64,000 bases of DNA from CAZWDL01 sp964632995 (lineage in GTDB: Bacteria > Bacteroidota > Bacteroidia > Chitinophagales > Saprospiraceae). Positions 52,862-61,757 of the stretch are shown one piece after another. How positions within the stretch are numbered: position 1 is the stretch's first letter; every line of letters starts with the position of its first letter. Below the pieces are notes generated by a model that saw nothing but the letters and a program-made list of their open reading frames with translations, was not told the origin of the DNA and ran no database searches. Position numbers and translations under genes: made by a program. Location: NCBI GenBank assembly GCA_964632995.1, contig CAZWDL010000016.1, positions 1 to 64,000 of the forward strand. Direction: 5' to 3'.

Positions 52862-53614
52862 ATGGATCGTCAATTCATTCCCGGAATCTATAATTTTTGC
52901 GATCGCTGGTGTGAACGGTGTGCTTTCACAGCGTGTTGCCGCGTGTATGCCGATGAAGCCAAACTCTCCGAGGATCAAAAAGATATGTCAAAAGAGGCGT
53001 TCTGGGAGTACCTGGATCAAAGCCTGCAACAGGCGCTCGACCTCATACAACAGCAAATGGAGGAGATGGGCATAGACTGGGAAGAACCGGAAACGGAAAC
53101 CGGAGATCCTCATGAAAAACTACCTCCCGAACAAAAAAGGCTGTATCAACTTTCGCAGCAGTATTATAAAAAAGCACGTAACTGGTTTGAAGCCAGACAA
53201 GAACTGTTCCAGGAAAAAGAGGAAAGTCTCAAGCGGCAACTTGAGATGGGCATGGCCGTCATGCCGGAAGCGCTCCGGCTAACTGATGCCCTGGACGTCA
53301 TTAACTGGTATTCTTTTTTTATAGGCTCCAAGTTACACCGCGCCCTGAACGGCCTCAACAATGAGCAGATGTTGGAGGTCAATCCGGTTCAGAACAATGC
53401 CAACGGCAGCGCTAAAATCACGCTCATCGCTATCGAACGCAGCCTGGCCGCCTGGGAAGTAATCCGCAATGCTTTTCCAGAGGCATCGGATGAGCTGCTC
53501 GATCTCTTCCTGCTGCTGGGCCGGATGCGGCAGGGGATTCGTGGTTATTTCCCCAAAGCCGATGCTTTCATCCGCCCTGGATTTGACGAACCGGAAAAGT
53601 GGGCCCATCAATAA
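52862..53614 (+). CDS. Hypothetical protein with N-terminal CxxxCxxCxxxxCC motif
   Basis: A 250-residue cytoplasmic protein. Residues 9-30 carry C13, C17, C20, C25 and C26 in the context YNFCDRWCERCAFTACC, a probable metal or Fe-S binding knuckle. The rest is mostly helical and acidic or glutamine-rich, with a coiled-coil-like stretch (40-130) and a helical C-terminal domain. I do not recognise a named family; the pattern seems conserved among Bacteroidota hypothetical proteins, from memory only. It is convergent with the stress protein gene at 53749. Confidence 0.65.
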   Translation: MDRQFIPGIYNFCDRWCERCAFTACCRVYADEAKLSEDQKDMSKEAFWEYLDQSLQQALDLIQQQMEEMGIDWEEPETETGDPHEKLPPEQKRLYQLSQQYYKKARNWFEARQELFQEKEESLKRQLEMGMAVMPEALRLTDALDVINWYSFFIGSKLHRALNGLNNEQMLEVNPVQNNANGSAKITLIAIERSLAAWEVIRNAFPEASDELLDLFLLLGRMRQGIRGYFPKADAFIRPGFDEPEKWAHQ

Positions 53615-53748
53615 AGTGTCGACGGTACGGAGCAAAGACTTCTATCATCGGCCTCTTGCTGAAAACGGGTTTTTACTTCCTCTGTTTCAGTATTTCTCCA
53701 TCCCGCTATTATTCCTTCGGGCGCTGGCTTAGCCATGGCGACCAACTT

Positions 53749-54588
53749 TCAACCGTTCCCCCGCTCCCCATACCCATGAAGCCCGATAACCGGAAACTGG
53801 CATTCCAGCGCTAGTTTTTCCGTTAGGCTTTGGTAAAATAAACGGCTCCAGCCGCTACGCCCGTGCGTGACCAGGGCAATAATATCGGCATCGATTTGCT
53901 GTGCCAGTTTTACTACTCCTTGATCCACCCGTACCTGATTGTAAATGTGCGCGGGTAAGTCCCTGTCTGGAAAAGCCGCCTGTAGCCGCCTCAGCCCCTC
54001 TTGCGTTTCCTCCGTATTCTGAAAGGCCATCGGCGTGTTGATATAGCCCAGGTGAACCTCCGCTTCCAATGGATCGGCCAGCCGAAACAGCCTTCCCAGC
54101 CGGGGGCTGTCATCTTTACTTAGATCGGATACAAAAAGGATATGTCGAAAGGGAAAACGGCGTATGCCTTTGTTAAGGATAAGTACCGGGCAATCGGCCA
54201 GCCGAATCATGCGCTGTGCATCGGATCCCATTATGCGGTTTCCCAGGTCATCTTTACCATGGGTGCCCGCTACAATCAGGTCGTAGCCTGACTCCCTGAC
54301 CGAATTCATCATTTCGTCAATCGTTTCGTGAAAGCTCAATTCGGTTTCCAGGTTTACATCTTCGAATTCTCGCTCCAATTTTTCAAGCTCGCTCCGCACC
54401 TGCTCGATTTTGGACTTCAGTTCGGGATAGTCTTCGCCTGAGGCCGCGGGAGCCTTTACCCAATCGACCAGCGTGTAGTAGGCATGATGAAGCACCACCT
54501 CACTATTGGTAAGGCGGGAAAATTCAACAGCAAACTCCGTAGCAGCACGGGAAGGAGCAGAAAAATCAGTGGGGACTAATACTTTCAT
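53749..54588 (-). CDS. Universal stress protein, two UspA domains
   Basis: A 279-residue tandem UspA protein. The N-terminal domain has the nucleotide motif GTHGKDDLGNRIMGSDAQR; the C-terminal domain has THGRSGWSRLFYQSLTEKL, a weaker version. Usp proteins accumulate under stress and bind ATP, but the mechanism is unknown. Between the domains lies FRHILFVSDLSKDDSPRLGR, which starts the second fold. It is divergent from aceE with a 286-base spacer. Confidence 0.88.
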   Translation of the reverse strand: MKVLVPTDFSAPSRAATEFAVEFSRLTNSEVVLHHAYYTLVDWVKAPAASGEDYPELKSKIEQVRSELEKLEREFEDVNLETELSFHETIDEMMNSVRESGYDLIVAGTHGKDDLGNRIMGSDAQRMIRLADCPVLILNKGIRRFPFRHILFVSDLSKDDSPRLGRLFRLADPLEAEVHLGYINTPMAFQNTEETQEGLRRLQAAFPDRDLPAHIYNQVRVDQGVVKLAQQIDADIIALVTHGRSGWSRLFYQSLTEKLALECQFPVIGLHGYGERGNG

Positions 54589-54874
54589 GGTTTCCAGGTT
54601 AGGCAGCTAAATATAATCATTTCCATTAATAATAACCCTCAATCCGGGTAGAATGTGCTGCTCTTCAGCAAAAAAAACGGGTATGTTTTTTTCCGGTAAA
54701 CATTTCTTTAGCCACGACTTTAAATGAAAAAGGCTGTCATCCAGGCAGATTGCAGACGAGCACTTTTATCGCCTTGACTATCATTACCAGCGATGAATAT
54801 TGCCTTCGCCCGCATCGGGAAATAGTACTCCCGGAAAAAAACGTCTTCCGCTCTTTTATCAAAACGCTCTATAA

Positions 54875-57529
54875 ATGAACAAAACAGAAGTCTATAAGTA
54901 CGAGAACAAAGAGTGGCTGGCCTCGCTCGACTTCCTCCTCCAGGAAGAATCCCCCGAAAGAGTAAAGGAAATCCTGCAAAAACTTCAGGCGCGCGCCTCA
55001 AAACACGGCATCACCTTCACGGAGCCGGGCCACACCCCCTATATCAATACCATTCCGGAAGAAGCGGAAGCCGCTTATCCCGGCAGTTTGGAGACGGAAC
55101 AGTTTCTGGAAAATATTATTCGATGGAATGCTATTGCGATGGTCGTCAGAGCCAATCGAAAGCAGGACGGCATTGGAGGGCACATTTCCAGTTATGCCTC
55201 GGCCGCCACGCTCTTTGAAGTCGCTTTCAACCACTTTCTGCGCGGCGGTGAAAATGACGAGGCACAGGATATAGTCTATTATCAGGGCCATGCCTCTCCC
55301 GGCATCTATGCCCGTTCGTTTGTAGAGGGACGTTTTGGAGAGGAAGACCTGGACTGTTTCCGCCGGGAGATCAGCGATCCTAAAGGGCTCTCTTCTTACC
55401 CACACCCCCGCCTGATGCCCGGATACTGGCGCTTCCCCACTGTTTCCATGGGGCTGTCGCCGCTGCAGGCCATTTATCAGGCCCGCTTTATGCGCTACCT
55501 GGAGAACAGAGGTTTGAAGAAAAAAGACGATCAAAAGGTATGGGCTTTCATCGGTGACGGCGAAATGGACGAACCCGAGGCTATGGGAAGCCTGGGCGTC
55601 GCCTCCCGGGAGAAACTCGACAACCTGATCATCGTCATCGATTGTAACCTGCAGCGCCTGGATGGCCCGGTGCGTGGCAACGGCAAAATCATCCAGGAAC
55701 TGGAAGCCGCCTACAAAGGCGCCGGCTGGAATGTCATCAAAGTAATCTGGGGCCGCGAGTGGGACCCTCTGCTGGCCAAAGATGAAGAGGGATTACTGGT
55801 TGAGCGAATGGGAGAAGTCGTCGACGGAGAACTGCAGCACTACGCCGCCGAGGGCGGCGCCTACTTCCGCGAGGAGTTTTTCGGCAAGGACGAACGCCTG
55901 CTCCGGATGGTCGACAATTATTCCGATGACGAACTGGCGAACCTGCGCTGGGGCGGGCACGACCCGGTGAAGGTATACAATGCCTACCGGGCAGCAGTCC
56001 GTTCCGAAGGATCGCCCACTGTTATCCTGGCTCAAACCGTAAAAGGATACGGCCTGGGCGAAGCCGGCGAGGCGCGCAATATTACCCACCAGAAGAAAAA
56101 GCTGGAAGAAGACACCTTGCGCTACGTGCGCGATCGCTTCAACTTACCTTTTGACGACAAGACTGCAGAACAGGCAGGGTATTTCCAACTGGATGAGGAC
56201 AGTGAGGCATTTAAATATTTGCGGGAAAGAAGAGAGGCGCTGGGCGGCCCGCTCCCGCGCCGGGAAGCCGTCGAGGAAGCCCTGGAAGCTCCTGGCAAAG
56301 AAGTATATCAAACTTTCTTTGAAGGCACCGGCGACCGGCAGGTGGCAACCACCATGTCGATCGTCCACCTCATGTCGGAATTGATGAAAGACGAAAATAT
56401 AGGCGATCATATCATCCCGGTCGTCCCCGATGAGTCCCGGACCTTCGGGATGGACGCCCTTTTTAGCGAAGGCGGTATTTACTCCGCCAGGGGGCAGACC
56501 TACGAACCCGTGGATGAAGAGAGCCTGCTTTCCTACAATGAATCAAAAAAAGGCGCCATCCTCGAAGAAGGTATCACGGAAGCCGGGGCTATGGGATCTT
56601 TTATCGCCGCCGGCACCGCGCATGTCAACTACGGCTTCGATACCATTCCCTTCTTCCTGTTCTATTCCATGTTTGGATTTCAGCGGGTGGGTGACCTGAT
56701 CTGGGCCGCCGCCGACGCCCGCGCCCGGGGCTTCCTCGTAGGCGCCACTTCCGGCAGAAGCTCCCTGCCGGGGGAAGGCCTGCAGCACTGCGACGGTCAG
56801 AGCCAGGTCTTCGCGCTCTCCAATCCCGCCGTCATGGCTTACGATCCCACTTATGCCTACGAAGTGGCCGTCATCGTACGCGAGGGCATTCGCCGCATGT
56901 ACGTAGAAAGAGAGGACATCTTTTACTACATCACTGTGATGAATGAAAAATATGTTATGCCTCCCATGCCGGAAGGGGTAGAAGAAGGCATCCTCAAAGG
57001 TATGTACCGGCTGGAAGGTAAGGAAGAACAAACGGAGAAGGTCCACCTGCTCGGTAGCGGCGCCATCCTTCGCGAGGCGCTGAAGGCCAGGGAAATCCTG
57101 GAAGATGAATACGGTGTGCCCGCCGATGTCTGGAGCGTCACCGGATACAAACAGCTGTACGATGAAGCCAACCGGAACGAACGCCGGCGCATCCTGCATC
57201 CGGAAGAGAAGCATGCGCCTTCCTACATCGGGCAATGCTTCCCTGAATCCGGACATACCTTCGTAGCCGCCACCGACTACCTCAGGGCGCTCCCCCTTTC
57301 CGTAGCCAAGTGGTTTCCGGGTGACTTCACCGCACTGGGCGCCGACGGATTCGGCCGTAGCGACAACCGGGAGGCCATGCGAAGCTTCTTTGAGGTTGAT
57401 TACCGGCATATTGCCCTCGCCGCCCTGGCTTGCCTCGCCGAAAAGGGAGAAATCGAAACAAAAACAGTGAAAAAAGCACTGAAAACACTCGAAATCGATC
57501 CGGATAAACCTTACCCGGGACGATGGTAG
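54875..57529 (+). CDS. aceE: Pyruvate dehydrogenase E1 component, homodimeric type
   Basis: An 884-residue thiamin diphosphate enzyme. It decarboxylates pyruvate and acetylates the lipoyl group of E2. The ThDP motif GDGEMDEPEA begins near residue 226, followed by DCNLQRLDG. The length and single-chain form match E. coli AceE rather than the alpha/beta PdhAB type more common in this phylum. E2 and E3 genes follow, so the operon encodes a whole complex. It is cytoplasmic. Confidence 0.96.
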   Translation: MNKTEVYKYENKEWLASLDFLLQEESPERVKEILQKLQARASKHGITFTEPGHTPYINTIPEEAEAAYPGSLETEQFLENIIRWNAIAMVVRANRKQDGIGGHISSYASAATLFEVAFNHFLRGGENDEAQDIVYYQGHASPGIYARSFVEGRFGEEDLDCFRREISDPKGLSSYPHPRLMPGYWRFPTVSMGLSPLQAIYQARFMRYLENRGLKKKDDQKVWAFIGDGEMDEPEAMGSLGVASREKLDNLIIVIDCNLQRLDGPVRGNGKIIQELEAAYKGAGWNVIKVIWGREWDPLLAKDEEGLLVERMGEVVDGELQHYAAEGGAYFREEFFGKDERLLRMVDNYSDDELANLRWGGHDPVKVYNAYRAAVRSEGSPTVILAQTVKGYGLGEAGEARNITHQKKKLEEDTLRYVRDRFNLPFDDKTAEQAGYFQLDEDSEAFKYLRERREALGGPLPRREAVEEALEAPGKEVYQTFFEGTGDRQVATTMSIVHLMSELMKDENIGDHIIPVVPDESRTFGMDALFSEGGIYSARGQTYEPVDEESLLSYNESKKGAILEEGITEAGAMGSFIAAGTAHVNYGFDTIPFFLFYSMFGFQRVGDLIWAAADARARGFLVGATSGRSSLPGEGLQHCDGQSQVFALSNPAVMAYDPTYAYEVAVIVREGIRRMYVEREDIFYYITVMNEKYVMPPMPEGVEEGILKGMYRLEGKEEQTEKVHLLGSGAILREALKAREILEDEYGVPADVWSVTGYKQLYDEANRNERRRILHPEEKHAPSYIGQCFPESGHTFVAATDYLRALPLSVAKWFPGDFTALGADGFGRSDNREAMRSFFEVDYRHIALAALACLAEKGEIETKTVKKALKTLEIDPDKPYPGRW

Positions 57530-57616
57530 TGAGAAAGCAGGGTATAGCTTTTCGAGTTGAAGCAAACAGCTGACTATTTATTACACAAACCAATCATTCG
57601 ACAAACCCGGTATACC

Positions 57617-57892
57617 ATGATCAAAGAAATAAAACTCCCGGAGATCTCTGAAAGCGCCGAAACAGGCACTGTTACCGAGATCCTGGTAGAAGAAGGAGAT
57701 CAGATTGAGGAAGAACAGTCTGTCATCGCCGTAGAAACCGACAAAGCATCTGTAGAAATCCCGGCTGACGAAGGCGGGGAAGTTCAGGAGATAAAAGTGG
57801 CAATTGGTGATGAGGTCGAAACCGGTACGGTTATTCTCACCGTAGAGACAGAGGCCGGAGAAGGGAAAGCCGAAAAAGAGGAAGAGGAATAA
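57617..57892 (+). CDS. aceF: Lipoyl domain of pyruvate dehydrogenase E2 (first part of a split aceF)
   Basis: 91 residues from the ATG at 57617. This is a complete lipoyl domain with the modified lysine K43 in ETDKASVEI. After a short acidic stretch (GKAEKEEEE) an in-frame TAA stops translation at 57890-57892. The same frame then continues open with the same Glu/Lys/Ala-rich composition into the E2 core. As it stands, a free lipoyl-domain protein is encoded. It may be a nonsense mutation, a sequence error or a genuine split. Confidence 0.75.
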   Translation: MIKEIKLPEISESAETGTVTEILVEEGDQIEEEQSVIAVETDKASVEIPADEGGEVQEIKVAIGDEVETGTVILTVETEAGEGKAEKEEEE

Positions 57893-58042
57893 CAGAAAGA
57901 AAAAAAAGAAGCGACGGCAACCGAGGAAAAGGAAGCTCAAAAGGAAGAAAAAGCCCCTGAAGAGGAAGAAGAAACAGCGACAGCTGAAAAGGAGGAAGCC
58001 CCTGAAGAGGAAGAGGAAGAGGAAAAGACTGAAAAAGAAAAA

Positions 58043-59053
58043 GTGGCCGAAGAAGAAGAGGAAGAGGAAGAGGAAGAAGCCCTGGAAACCGCCCGTGAGG
58101 AGGCTGCTGCAGCCCCACCCGATGAAGCTTCCAAGGAAGAAGTACCAGCGGCGCCCTCCGTGCGTCGTCTGGCCAGGGAGCTAGGGGTTGATATTTATGA
58201 GGTAGAGGGAACCGGGCCCGGTGATCGTATTACTGCAGATGATGTGAAGTCCTACGCCCGGGAAATGATTCAGGGCAAGGGCGGAGAAGCGGCGCTTCCC
58301 GAAGAAGCCGAGCTTCCCGATTTTTCTGAATGGGGAGCGGTTTCCCGCGAAAAGATCAGCAACATTCGCAAAGCCACCGCCCACAAGACGACCCGTTCCT
58401 GGCGTCAGATTCCGCATGTCACACACTTCGACGAAGCAGATCTGTCTTTGACCGAGTCCTTTATGAAAGATAATGCCGGTGAGGTGGAAGCGGCGGGCGG
58501 CAAACTGACCATCACCGCGCTGCTCGTCAAACTGGTTGGCGAAGCGCTCAAGCAGTTTCCTGTTTTCAACGCCAGCCTCGACCTGAAAAACGAAGAAATC
58601 ATTTACAAAGAATACATCCATATCGGATTAGCGGTAGACACCGATCAGGGCCTGCTCGTTCCGATACTCAGGGATGCCGGTCAAAAATCCATCACGGAAA
58701 TTGCTGTCGAGATCACCGACCTGGCCGAAAAAGCCAGAAACCAGGAGCTCTCTCCGGAAGCTATGCAGGGCGGCAACTTCATCGTCACCAACCTGGGCGG
58801 CATCGGAGGAACGAACTTCACCCCTATCATCTACCACCCGCAGGTCGCTATTCTGGGCGTTTCCAGAGCTCAGAAAAAACCTGTTTATTCGGATGGTGAC
58901 TTCGAACCCCGGACCCTTCTGCCGCTTTCCCTCTCCTACGATCATCGCATCATCGACGGCGCCACCGCCGCCAGGTTTACGCGATGGCTCTGCGAAGCAC
59001 TGGAAAACCCCCTTTCGATATTCATGAAAAACAGCAATGATGGCAAAGAATGA
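58043..59053 (+). CDS. aceF: Catalytic core of pyruvate dehydrogenase E2 (second part of a split aceF)
   Basis: 336 residues if started at the GTG at 58043, in frame with the lipoyl part. Order: acidic linker, E3-binding domain (APSVRRLARELGVDIYEVEGTG, near 35-70), then the acetyltransferase domain ending in YDHRIIDGATAARF with the catalytic His and Asp. Bases 57893-58042 are linker in the same frame without a start codon. It transfers acetyl from lipoate to CoA and forms the complex core. It overlaps lpdA by 17 bases. Without the stop at 57890 the whole gene (57617-59053) would encode 478 residues. Confidence 0.8.
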   Translation: MAEEEEEEEEEEALETAREEAAAAPPDEASKEEVPAAPSVRRLARELGVDIYEVEGTGPGDRITADDVKSYAREMIQGKGGEAALPEEAELPDFSEWGAVSREKISNIRKATAHKTTRSWRQIPHVTHFDEADLSLTESFMKDNAGEVEAAGGKLTITALLVKLVGEALKQFPVFNASLDLKNEEIIYKEYIHIGLAVDTDQGLLVPILRDAGQKSITEIAVEITDLAEKARNQELSPEAMQGGNFIVTNLGGIGGTNFTPIIYHPQVAILGVSRAQKKPVYSDGDFEPRTLLPLSLSYDHRIIDGATAARFTRWLCEALENPLSIFMKNSNDGKE

Positions 59054-60455
59054 GAAAAAAGAAGTGGTGGTAATCGGAGCCGGTCCCGGCGGATACGCCG
59101 CAGCATTTATGGCGGCCGACCTCGGGCTGCATACCACGCTGATCGACCCCGAAGCGCAGCCGGGCGGAGTGTGCTTGTACCGCGGCTGTATTCCCTCCAA
59201 GGCGCTGCTGCACGTAGCCAAGCTGAAAAGAGAAGCCCTGGAAGCTGATGCTTTTGGGCTGGATTTTTCCCGGCCCGAAATCGACCTCGACAAAATAAGA
59301 AGCTGGAAAAATGAAGTGGTTGAAAAATTGACCGGCGGTCTGAAACAGCTGAGCAAGCGAAGAAAAATCAAATACATCCGGGGGATGGCCGCTTTCAAAG
59401 ATGCCCACACCCTGGAAGTGGAAAAGCACGATGGTGAAAAAGAGGAACTATCCTTTCAGCACGCCATACTAGCTACGGGCTCCCGCCCAATGTCGCTTCC
59501 CGGTATCAATACCGGCTCCGGACGGATACTTTTTTCAGATGACGCACTCGACATTGAAAGCATTCCCGAAACGCTGCTGATCGTCGGCGGCGGCTATATC
59601 GGCCTGGAAATGGGAACCGTCTATGCCGCTCTCGGGGCAAAAGTCAGCATAGTGGAAATGATGCAGGGATTTCTGCCAGGAACAGACCGGGATCTTGTCA
59701 AGGTATTTGCCAAAGGCAACGAGGAACTATTTGAAGAGCAGTGGTTTGAAACTACGGTCACTGATATAGAGCACAGCGACGAGCAGGTGCGCGTCACTTT
59801 TGAAAACCCGGAGGGCGAGCAGAAAGAGCGAACTTTTGACAAGGTGCTCCTCGCTGTTGGCCGCAAGCCCCTTACCGGTAATATCGGACTGGACCATACG
59901 GGCGTAACACTCGATGACAAAGGCTTCGTAAAGGTGAATGCTCAACGGCAAACGGAGGAGCCTTCGATCTACGCCATCGGGGATATTACCGGTGAACCGC
60001 TGCTGGCACATAAAGCCACGCACGAAGGCAGGGTGGCGGCGGAAGCTATCGCCGGCAAAAAAACAGCCTATGAACCCCGGGCTATTCCGGCCGTCGTGTA
60101 TACCGATCCGGAAATTGCCTGGTGCGGACTAACGGAAACCCAGGCAGAGGAGGAAGGAAAGCAGGTTAAAATCACCCGCTTCCGCTGGTCGGCCTCCGGC
60201 CGGGCAGCGACCATCGGAAGAAGTGCCGGCCTGACTAAGTTGATCATCGACCCCGGGAGCGACCGCATTTTAGGGGTAGGCATTGCGGGTAAACAGGCCG
60301 GAGACCTTATTTCGGAAGCTGTGCTCGCCGTCGAGATGGCGGCCCTGGCCTCCGACCTTTCACTGACCATCCACCCTCACCCCACCCTTTCAGAGACCCT
60401 GATGGAAGCTGCAGAGGCTTATTATGGCTATCCGACCCATATTTTTAAAAGATAG
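59037..60455 (+). CDS. lpdA: Dihydrolipoyl dehydrogenase (E3)
   Basis: A 472-residue FAD flavoprotein reoxidising dihydrolipoamide with NAD. The FAD motif VVVIGAGPGGYAAA is at residues 10-23, and the redox disulfide is C46-C51 in GGVCLYRGCIPSK. The catalytic His-Glu pair is in HPHPTLSE near the C-terminus. Two adjacent ATG codons are possible starts. It overlaps the end of the E2 gene, so the three PDH subunits are translationally linked. Confidence 0.95.
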   Translation: MMAKNEKKEVVVIGAGPGGYAAAFMAADLGLHTTLIDPEAQPGGVCLYRGCIPSKALLHVAKLKREALEADAFGLDFSRPEIDLDKIRSWKNEVVEKLTGGLKQLSKRRKIKYIRGMAAFKDAHTLEVEKHDGEKEELSFQHAILATGSRPMSLPGINTGSGRILFSDDALDIESIPETLLIVGGGYIGLEMGTVYAALGAKVSIVEMMQGFLPGTDRDLVKVFAKGNEELFEEQWFETTVTDIEHSDEQVRVTFENPEGEQKERTFDKVLLAVGRKPLTGNIGLDHTGVTLDDKGFVKVNAQRQTEEPSIYAIGDITGEPLLAHKATHEGRVAAEAIAGKKTAYEPRAIPAVVYTDPEIAWCGLTETQAEEEGKQVKITRFRWSASGRAATIGRSAGLTKLIIDPGSDRILGVGIAGKQAGDLISEAVLAVEMAALASDLSLTIHPHPTLSETLMEAAEAYYGYPTHIFKR

Positions 60456-60592
60456 CACTTGATTTCACGCTGTAAACTATTTTTTCTATCCATTGTTTCT
60501 ACTGCACAATTTGCCCGGCGTGCAATGAGCCCCGCTACAACAGGTTTCCTTCTACCGGGTAAAATGTCTACCTTTACACCGAGTGTATTAAT

Positions 60593-61657
60593 ATGAGTAA
60601 AGAAAAGCAAAAGCAAATTGTGGATGACCCTACGGCCACTACCCGTAAGCGGGATCACATCGAGCTCGCCTTTCAGTCACAGATAGAACAAAGAACGCTG
60701 GATGAGCGCTTCTACTATGAACCGATATTGGCTGGCCATCCCAACCGGGGCGACCTTCCCAGCTACAGCTTTCTCGATTGGAAGCTGCGAGCGCCGCTTT
60801 GGGTCTCCAGTATGACCGGCGGAACCGAGCTGGCTCAAACGATTAACCGCAACCTGGCCCGCGCCTGTAAGGAATTCGGTATGGGCATGGGCCTGGGATC
60901 TTGCCGGCAGCTGCTGTCGAGCGAAGAAAGGATGCCCGATTTCGACGTGCGCGACTATATCGGCGACGAGCAACCTTTGTTTGCCAACCTCGGTATCGCC
61001 CAGCTGGAACAACTGGTCAAAGACCGGGAACTGTATCTCGTACGAAGCCTGGTTGAAAAGCTGCGGGCCGACGGCCTGATCATCCACGTCAACCCTCTTC
61101 AGGAATGGCTGCAACCCGAAGGCGACCGCTTCGAGCAAGCGCCGCTGCAAACCATCGAAGCCGTTCTCGAGCAAGCTGATTTTCCCGTTATCGTAAAAGA
61201 AGTAGGCCAGGGCATGGGCGTTGAGAGTCTCCGCGCTTTGCTACAACTGCCGCTGGCCGCCGTCGATTTCGCCGCCAACGGAGGCACCAATTTTGCCAAG
61301 CTGGAGCTATTGCGCAGTGATGAAACCCGGCAGGCTGTCTATAGCCGCCTCGCTTTTGTAGGCCACAGCGCGGAGCAAATGGTAGATATTACGAACCGTC
61401 TTATTGACGAACTCGGCGATCGCCTGCGCTGCCGCCAGGTCATCATATCGGGCGGAGTCAGTGACTTTCTCGACGGTTATTACCTCATCAATAAAGTAAA
61501 CCTGAACGCTATTTACGGCCAGGCTTCGGCCTTTCTCCGGCACGCCCGGGGAGACTACGAAGCCCTGCGCCGGCACGTAGAAAGCCAGATACAGGGTTTG
61601 GAACTGGCGCATGCTTTCCTGCGTCCCCGAACCGGTACGGAAAGCAGAAAACCGTAA
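60593..61657 (+). CDS. fni: Type 2 isopentenyl-diphosphate isomerase
   Basis: A 354-residue FMN-dependent TIM-barrel enzyme converting isopentenyl diphosphate to dimethylallyl diphosphate. Conserved parts include RKRDHIELAF, SSMTGGTE (72-79), GLGSCRQ and VKEVGQGMG. A TACCTTTA box (60569-60576) 17 bases upstream may be its -7 element. HMG-CoA reductase and a GHMP kinase follow on the same strand, marking a mevalonate pathway cluster for isoprenoid synthesis. Confidence 0.93.
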   Translation: MSKEKQKQIVDDPTATTRKRDHIELAFQSQIEQRTLDERFYYEPILAGHPNRGDLPSYSFLDWKLRAPLWVSSMTGGTELAQTINRNLARACKEFGMGMGLGSCRQLLSSEERMPDFDVRDYIGDEQPLFANLGIAQLEQLVKDRELYLVRSLVEKLRADGLIIHVNPLQEWLQPEGDRFEQAPLQTIEAVLEQADFPVIVKEVGQGMGVESLRALLQLPLAAVDFAANGGTNFAKLELLRSDETRQAVYSRLAFVGHSAEQMVDITNRLIDELGDRLRCRQVIISGGVSDFLDGYYLINKVNLNAIYGQASAFLRHARGDYEALRRHVESQIQGLELAHAFLRPRTGTESRKP

Positions 61658-61757
61658 ATTTTCCGATTTAACTATTTTGCCGTGCAGACTAGAGGCCTTC
61701 CAAGCCTTCCTGCCTTGATAGCAACCGGCCAAATGCCGGCGACTGAACCTGGACAAG

